A stretch of DNA of 64,000 nucleotides from contig DBRL01000014.1 of NCBI GenBank assembly GCA_002305925.1, positions 75,772 through 139,771 on the forward strand, given 5' to 3'. The position numbers were made by a program, and so were the translations under genes. The DNA is from Candidatus Peregrinibacteria bacterium UBA1369. Lineage in GTDB: Bacteria; Patescibacteriota; Gracilibacteria; UBA1369. Shown piece after piece: positions 61,801-64,000 of the stretch (its first letter is position 1; each line of letters starts with the position of its first letter). The notes beneath the pieces are model-generated. The model searched no databases, was not told the origin of the DNA, and was given only the letters and a program-made list of their open reading frames with translations.

Positions 61801-63059
61801 AAACGGCGGGCTTTGCCGAATTTACCATCTACAATGGTAGTTCCCGTGACGGCGCCGTGATGGCCGTAACTCGATCCGTCGTAGACGGTTGATCCGCTGG
61901 TTTCGTCCATTTGCCATTCGGCCAGGGCGTTGGGAATGCTGGTGATGAAGGTGGTGGCGGCACTGCTGGCGCTGCCGGTCCAGGTCAGGTCGCCGTATTT
62001 GAGATAAATGGTTTTTCCGCCGTCCGGTATGGAGGGAACCTCCACCCAGATGTTTAGCGGGGTGGCTGTATTGCAGGCAGAGGGGTTTTGGATAAAGTAA
62101 TCGAGCTGGGTTTCGCGGTCAGAATCGAAGGCCCTGATATCGGCGCAGTCGTCGCGCATCTGATTGTCGGCAATGGGGCCGGTGGTGGGCAGAGTCAACA
62201 GGACCTGATAATTGGTTAACGCACTGCCGCTATAGGAGATGGGGTAGTCAACGGCGAAAGTATCGCTGTTCAGGAAATTGCTGCCGGTGATGGTGACTAT
62301 GGTTCCTCCCGCTTCCGGACCGCTATCGGGATCGCTGTCGGTCAGGCTGATGGGGAGGTTGTTGATGGTGAACCCATCAACCAGGCTGGCGGTTTGCTGG
62401 TCGGGATTGGTGACGACTAGCGTCCAGTCTCCGTGGTGCTGGCCGGTGAGATCCAGGTCACACTGGAAACTGTCTGGAGAGCCGTCGACAAAGTTGCGGG
62501 GATTGGTACAGGGGATGTCGGTTAGACGGTCTTTGGTCAGTTTGGCGGTTGGCGTGGCTACCAGGTCAGTGCCGTAAATGGTAATGGTCAGTGCCGAGTT
62601 GGTATTCAGCTCGTTGTTCGGGTTTACACTGGTAAGCGATGGGGGAGCGGCATAGTTGAATTGAGTGGGAGAAACATCAAATTGGCTGTCAGGATTGGTG
62701 ACGGTGATATCGACGGGGCCGGCGGCGTGGGCGGGGGCGAAGCTGCGGAAGTTGGTTGAACCACCAAACAGGACATAAATAAGTCCGTTGTTTTCAATCA
62801 TACTATTGCCGGTCGCCTGCGACAGACAATAGGTGGAAGGGGCAGCCAGCCAGCGTGACTGGGGGGTGGCTTGGGTGATAGTTAAGGTTATGACAACTAT
62901 CAGTAGCGCGCCGATAACAATAACTATTTCTTTACGCAGCCATTTGAGCAGGTTGAGGGCGAGGAGTTTACCTTTGGAGGTTAGCCCTTTTAGTCTGTTG
63001 AAAGCGTTATTGTCCGGTTTCCCGGTATTGTTGGTGTTTTTGTTTTCGTTCATGCCCAC
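55863..63059 (-). CDS. giant TIG/IPT-repeat surface protein with embedded DUF2341-LamG module
   Basis: A 2398-residue protein. A basic N-terminus precedes one membrane anchor helix (about 45-63, IVIVIGALLIVVITLTI). Nine TIG/IPT beta-sandwich repeats (about 130-1290) alternate between a Cys-pair type (C-T-N...CDLDLNG) and a type with TPPGTGTVDVTVTNPD. The second repeat is split by a DUF2341 plus LamG lectin module (about 265-620). Then come a propeller-like region (about 1500-1950), a Calx-beta-like domain (about 2085-2180) and a C-terminal domain ending in NYRTLLSIDL. It is likely a long stalk for adhesion at the cell surface. Confidence 0.82.
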   Translation of the reverse strand: MGMNENKNTNNTGKPDNNAFNRLKGLTSKGKLLALNLLKWLRKEIVIVIGALLIVVITLTITQATPQSRWLAAPSTYCLSQATGNSMIENNGLIYVLFGGSTNFRSFAPAHAAGPVDITVTNPDSQFDVSPTQFNYAAPPSLTSVNPNNELNTNSALTITIYGTDLVATPTAKLTKDRLTDIPCTNPRNFVDGSPDSFQCDLDLTGQHHGDWTLVVTNPDQQTASLVDGFTINNLPISLTDSDPDSGPEAGGTIVTITGSNFLNSDTFAVDYPISYSGSALTNYQVLLTLPTTGPIADNQMRDDCADIRAFDSDRETQLDYFIQNPSACNTATPLNIWVEVPSIPDGGKTIYLKYGDLTWTGSASSAATTFITSIPNALAEWQMDETSGSTVYDGSSYGHHGAVTGTTIVDGKFGKARRFQGDPDYINFGVKQTLNPSGTEAEHTMEAWIKFDTSQGSSYPTLFNLWEENGSYDKSYLVDFPSQTVRYYVRNAANTTERSLQTSNLGLYDNQWHHIVVTNTRSGGYNYLRIYVDGTLRNTSSSSNYGMRTTLPTINLQMAKQTFSGFQGLWGEIDQTRIYDRALSSTEISYLYNNSGIIDPSTNTILVAKAAATPPVVGAAGTPVQEAPYVYFGANLAGATTLLNSTTLESTSPPGTGTVDLTVMNFDGQSDVLTSAFTYIPAPTITSIIPDYGHNEQSITGVIINGANFVDAPTARISLGRTSIFCTNLTYVDSTQLTCDLDLNGATVGFYNVEVINPDLQVGGLEAGFEVTLAPPEITDIDPDFGFASGGTVVTITGDNFVDTPSVYFGANPAASVTFISDTTIEAETPAGTGTVDVTVTNPDTQSDVLTSAFTYVPAPSVRSIVPNTGHNQESLTGVVVNGANFVATPTVTLYLGETPLSCTNVSFIGSTQLTCDLDLNEAFVGSYNVVVRNPDTQQGILFKGFDVTYPQPTITDIDPSIGLVAGGELIIITGTYFEDGADVDFDGVYSSLVTYLGPTQLEVETPPHTIGLKDVTVTNPNLMSVTAIEGYEYIDPPEPGVITPDNGPNDQTAYTVTVTGFNFVAPISAKITLTGQSDISCSNVRNFVDNIPPSEDSFDCDLNLNGAERGAWNLVVTNGNGQVGTLSNAFTVTFAPPTVNSITPDEVGAGSTESVTISGTNFYSEDPDFIEATIGGTGGVGGTTCSSPVVVSSSTLTCNLPALTAGTYDVTVTTGTGSDTLENAITYFDPPTVTLVTPDNGSTVGGTAITITGTNFYGTPTVFMTHSPAEETTATDVIVVNPTTITAVTPPSTEGPVDVTVVTGGGSDTLEDGFTYIPPPADPEASTIEIFAYRIEQINPTYYQESNLSPMHASLIRVRAIESLTGNLIVGREVNLEPDPATDLLIRSTGCSNIYDIGATGIATTDTWGTACFLVWSTGPSTFDAASSTIGATIAAGASSNAVTIEGTVNLEIEPLAMTSVLNYRFRNDDGSELTATPIADTSTPLYQALNGIGFRLRLGITRLLEQASSFARNDEFALSGRAQIGPRPLPAESPEGISSLRAFPGFAIDEETSTLYLATPNRADSKARIYRYNLTDLTLPPTNFEFPATVNFSPATPDDIDAPIDGGTHLISRMFIDSENDLMYFVLTPYFDDTGLTRVYKVDLLTGTVIDVFAQPVISAKSSLDAEIDLDNGFLYLTVGTPVIMGDPIVYIGVQKISLNGRTEAMNLVGELQLENSQTFATSSLIDLTNQFLYVSGGYPQKIFKIDLNVDTSLAPVKVDEIALVPLSSTSPNETVGIQASVIDPVEGFAYFAGSTDFNAPGYDEANQKAFLTKVDIDPTRTFEVISRLSLNPPSLTADYDFHGEYVYLPPFQNTERLYGYASIDRVNGYAYLPLGRLNRVRNTHTWKLMRIHLDTFTRDSVYDELLFPEVDSTSIKGTTFFPAIGRGYLVREMTDGDWLYEFNSTTRQNFKLQSSPNVDPLYCNYASNDLYTWSDIPNTDFELVDSTNITDGDPTSNVTGLLYDNNTYFRAGEMKDGSATTGRISLGQNEFTEIEYSLAPTSNASGSYCLRLVDADPLHQNQVSGYPNLLYNIITPQFNPTTYHHYVPVTINGVELEKNEINVVEGSSSDSYGIRLTSQPTDDVTITINAIDSRLILSPDETPLTPQETTVTFDDTNWNTWQYVNTAALDNGIIDGTSIDLITHSSASADPGYDNIIIEPVQSIVTDYGATIANVLATVSGTITFTPPTDFSFPDVNTGASEPNFSPTLTVSVEEGRGTVYDFVLTLQTDGFCRTQTVCLPLERIFIATSALVNSFNTFNAAEIAQFMANYLQDGQSLTDRTTYVHADPAEDRTLAAPITLFDSRNVPSGNSDNPLQGSSTFGLNLMIDFANITGLTAGNYRTLLSIDLNTNPL

Positions 63060-63072
63060 GGAAGTTTTCTAT

Positions 63073-63101
63073 ATTATAGTGATAGGAGAGGTTGTTTGTA
63101 A
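63073..63101 (-). promoter_or_regulatory. promoter of the TIG giant
   Basis: On the minus strand, TTACAA (63101-63096), 17 bp, TATAAT (63078-63073), 14 bp before the start codon, implying a very short 5' leader. Confidence 0.65.
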
Positions 63102-63176
63102 GCTAATTTTGCTGGGTCGGCAATTATATGTTTTCTTATCGTAGAAATGTGTTTTTTTTCGTGACAGTTTAGGGTT

Positions 63177-64000
63177 TTATATGGCCTTGAAAGTAATCTC
63201 ACCTCTGTATAGGCCTGGCAGTGTTTGTGGTGGTATAAAGATGTTCAGTCGTGGTTTAACTGAGAAGATGGTCAGGTTGTTTTCCGTCTCGTCGCTTTCA
63301 TCGCTGGTTTCGGGTGTAACTGTGAATAATTTGGCCAGATCACCCCGCCCAGTGAGCTTTCTTTCCGGTCCGGCTTCAATTATAGCCGGGGTGTCGGATT
63401 GGCTGACAATATTGACCGTACCTGGCGTGAAGGTGATGTTGCTCGCCGAGATGGAGCCGTTGCCGGAAAGCGCACTCAGGTCGGTAATGCTGAAGTAGAC
63501 GGTCCAAGGGGTCGTTCTTTTTTGTACAAATATCATTTCGTTCATTTCCTGACTGGAGCTTTTTCTCTCGCTGAAAGAAAAGTTTTGACTACCCAGTTTT
63601 AGGCGGTCGTTCGATAAGAAAAGGAAATTGGTGTCTGGTGTGGCTGTGATCTCTTTGATAATCAGTGGAGTTTCAACCAGCATCCTGATTAGTCGAGAAG
63701 ATCCGACGATTGTGGTGGAGCTGCTGTCCGAGGTTATTGAGGAAATGAAATCCGAGTTGAGTATGTATTCGCTGATGACGTCAGGTGAAGCTGGTAATTC
63801 GCGTATCAATCCGGTGAGTAATTTAATTTCTTCCATCAGTTGTTGCAGGTCCGGAGCGGCTGTTTCGGTTTCAGATTCCGTGATTTCCGAGGTGGCGCTT
63901 TCCGAACTTTCTTCTTCCGTGGTTTCTGTCTCGATAGTTTCCAGCTCGTCCGTGGCCTCCAGGTCGGTTAAAAGATCTGTTTCCATGATTGTTTCCTCAT
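63177..64000 (-). CDS. secreted or surface protein, cut by the window end
   Basis: At least 269 residues from an internal Met at 63986; the frame stays open to the window edge (preceding residues EETI), so the N-terminus is probably missing. The visible start is Glu/Thr-rich (about 1-45), followed by a beta-rich region and an end GLYRGEITFKAI that resembles the ends of the other secreted proteins here (WxL-like). It lies upstream of the TIG gene on the same strand. Confidence 0.6.
   Translation of the reverse strand, partial: EETIMETDLLTDLEATDELETIETETTEEESSESATSEITESETETAAPDLQQLMEEIKLLTGLIRELPASPDVISEYILNSDFISSITSDSSSTTIVGSSRLIRMLVETPLIIKEITATPDTNFLFLSNDRLKLGSQNFSFSERKSSSQEMNEMIFVQKRTTPWTVYFSITDLSALSGNGSISASNITFTPGTVNIVSQSDTPAIIEAGPERKLTGRGDLAKLFTVTPETSDESDETENNLTIFSVKPRLNIFIPPQTLPGLYRGEITFKAI

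Noticed and set aside
1..64000. CRISPR array
   Set aside because: No regularly spaced direct repeats with unique spacers were seen; the only short repeats are the boxes near the prophage ends and coding repeats.

Overview
The window looks like part of a Patescibacteria/CPR-type genome carrying a complete-looking siphovirus prophage. The host assignment is an inference. It rests on the mixture of secreted TIG, SLH and LysM surface proteins resembling WxL-associated families, on stops TAA, TAG and TGA all being used as stops (standard code), and on the near absence of Shine-Dalgarno sequences before start codons. Base composition falls into strata: a moderate-GC prophage (about 0.5-41 kb), an AT-rich restriction cassette inside it (about 14.5-23.4 kb), an AT-rich antiporter gene (41.4-42.3 kb) and GC-rich chromosomal genes (42.7-64 kb).

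Left edge: the 3' part of tmRNA (ssrA) is followed by tRNA-Ala(CGC). A large serine integrase reads towards the tRNA; its last 18 codons are the antisense strand of the tRNA and its stop codon lies in the tRNA D-arm. A CI-like repressor sits directly upstream of the integrase. A divergent promoter then drives a long rightward gene set: small regulators, Bet/RecT recombinase, an S-adenosylmethionine synthetase (metK), a RecB-like nuclease, a replication initiator-like protein and DnaC-like helicase loader, a DUF1064 protein and a ParB-methyltransferase fusion. Packaging and head genes follow (terS, terL, portal, minor head).

Between minor head protein and scaffold lies a cassette with its own promoter: a NucS/DUF5655-like protein, an XRE controller, type III Mod and Res, and a 1277-residue protein combining a degenerate restriction-like N-terminus, TPR-like helices, a GreA/B-like C-terminal domain and a possible PIN-like domain. 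This is the best candidate for an undescribed defence system. Scaffold, capsid, connector, tail tube, a programmed -1 frameshift tail chaperone pair, tape measure, Dit, Tal, two large receptor-binding proteins and an SLH-bearing amidase endolysin complete the phage. Two promoter-plus-terminator-hairpin leaders of near-identical design precede the methyltransferase and the scaffold gene, suggesting RNA-based control of middle and late operons.

Right edge: two 43-bp sites (41081-41123 and 42616-42658) with the same layout mark alternative prophage ends, separated by a Na+/Ca2+ exchanger-like gene. Beyond them are a Tat-exported lytic transglycosylase-like protein, an SLH-cupredoxin protein, a GGQ release-factor-like protein with a tRNA-like leader, an ECF sigma factor with a probable anti-sigma protein, an O-antigen ligase-like polymerase, and a leftward cluster of secreted and membrane proteins ending in a 2398-residue TIG-repeat giant. 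The cluster resembles a cell-surface (WxL/DUF916-like) complex. The phage endolysin carries the same SLH class of wall-binding domain as the host protein, which links the phage lysis module to the host envelope.
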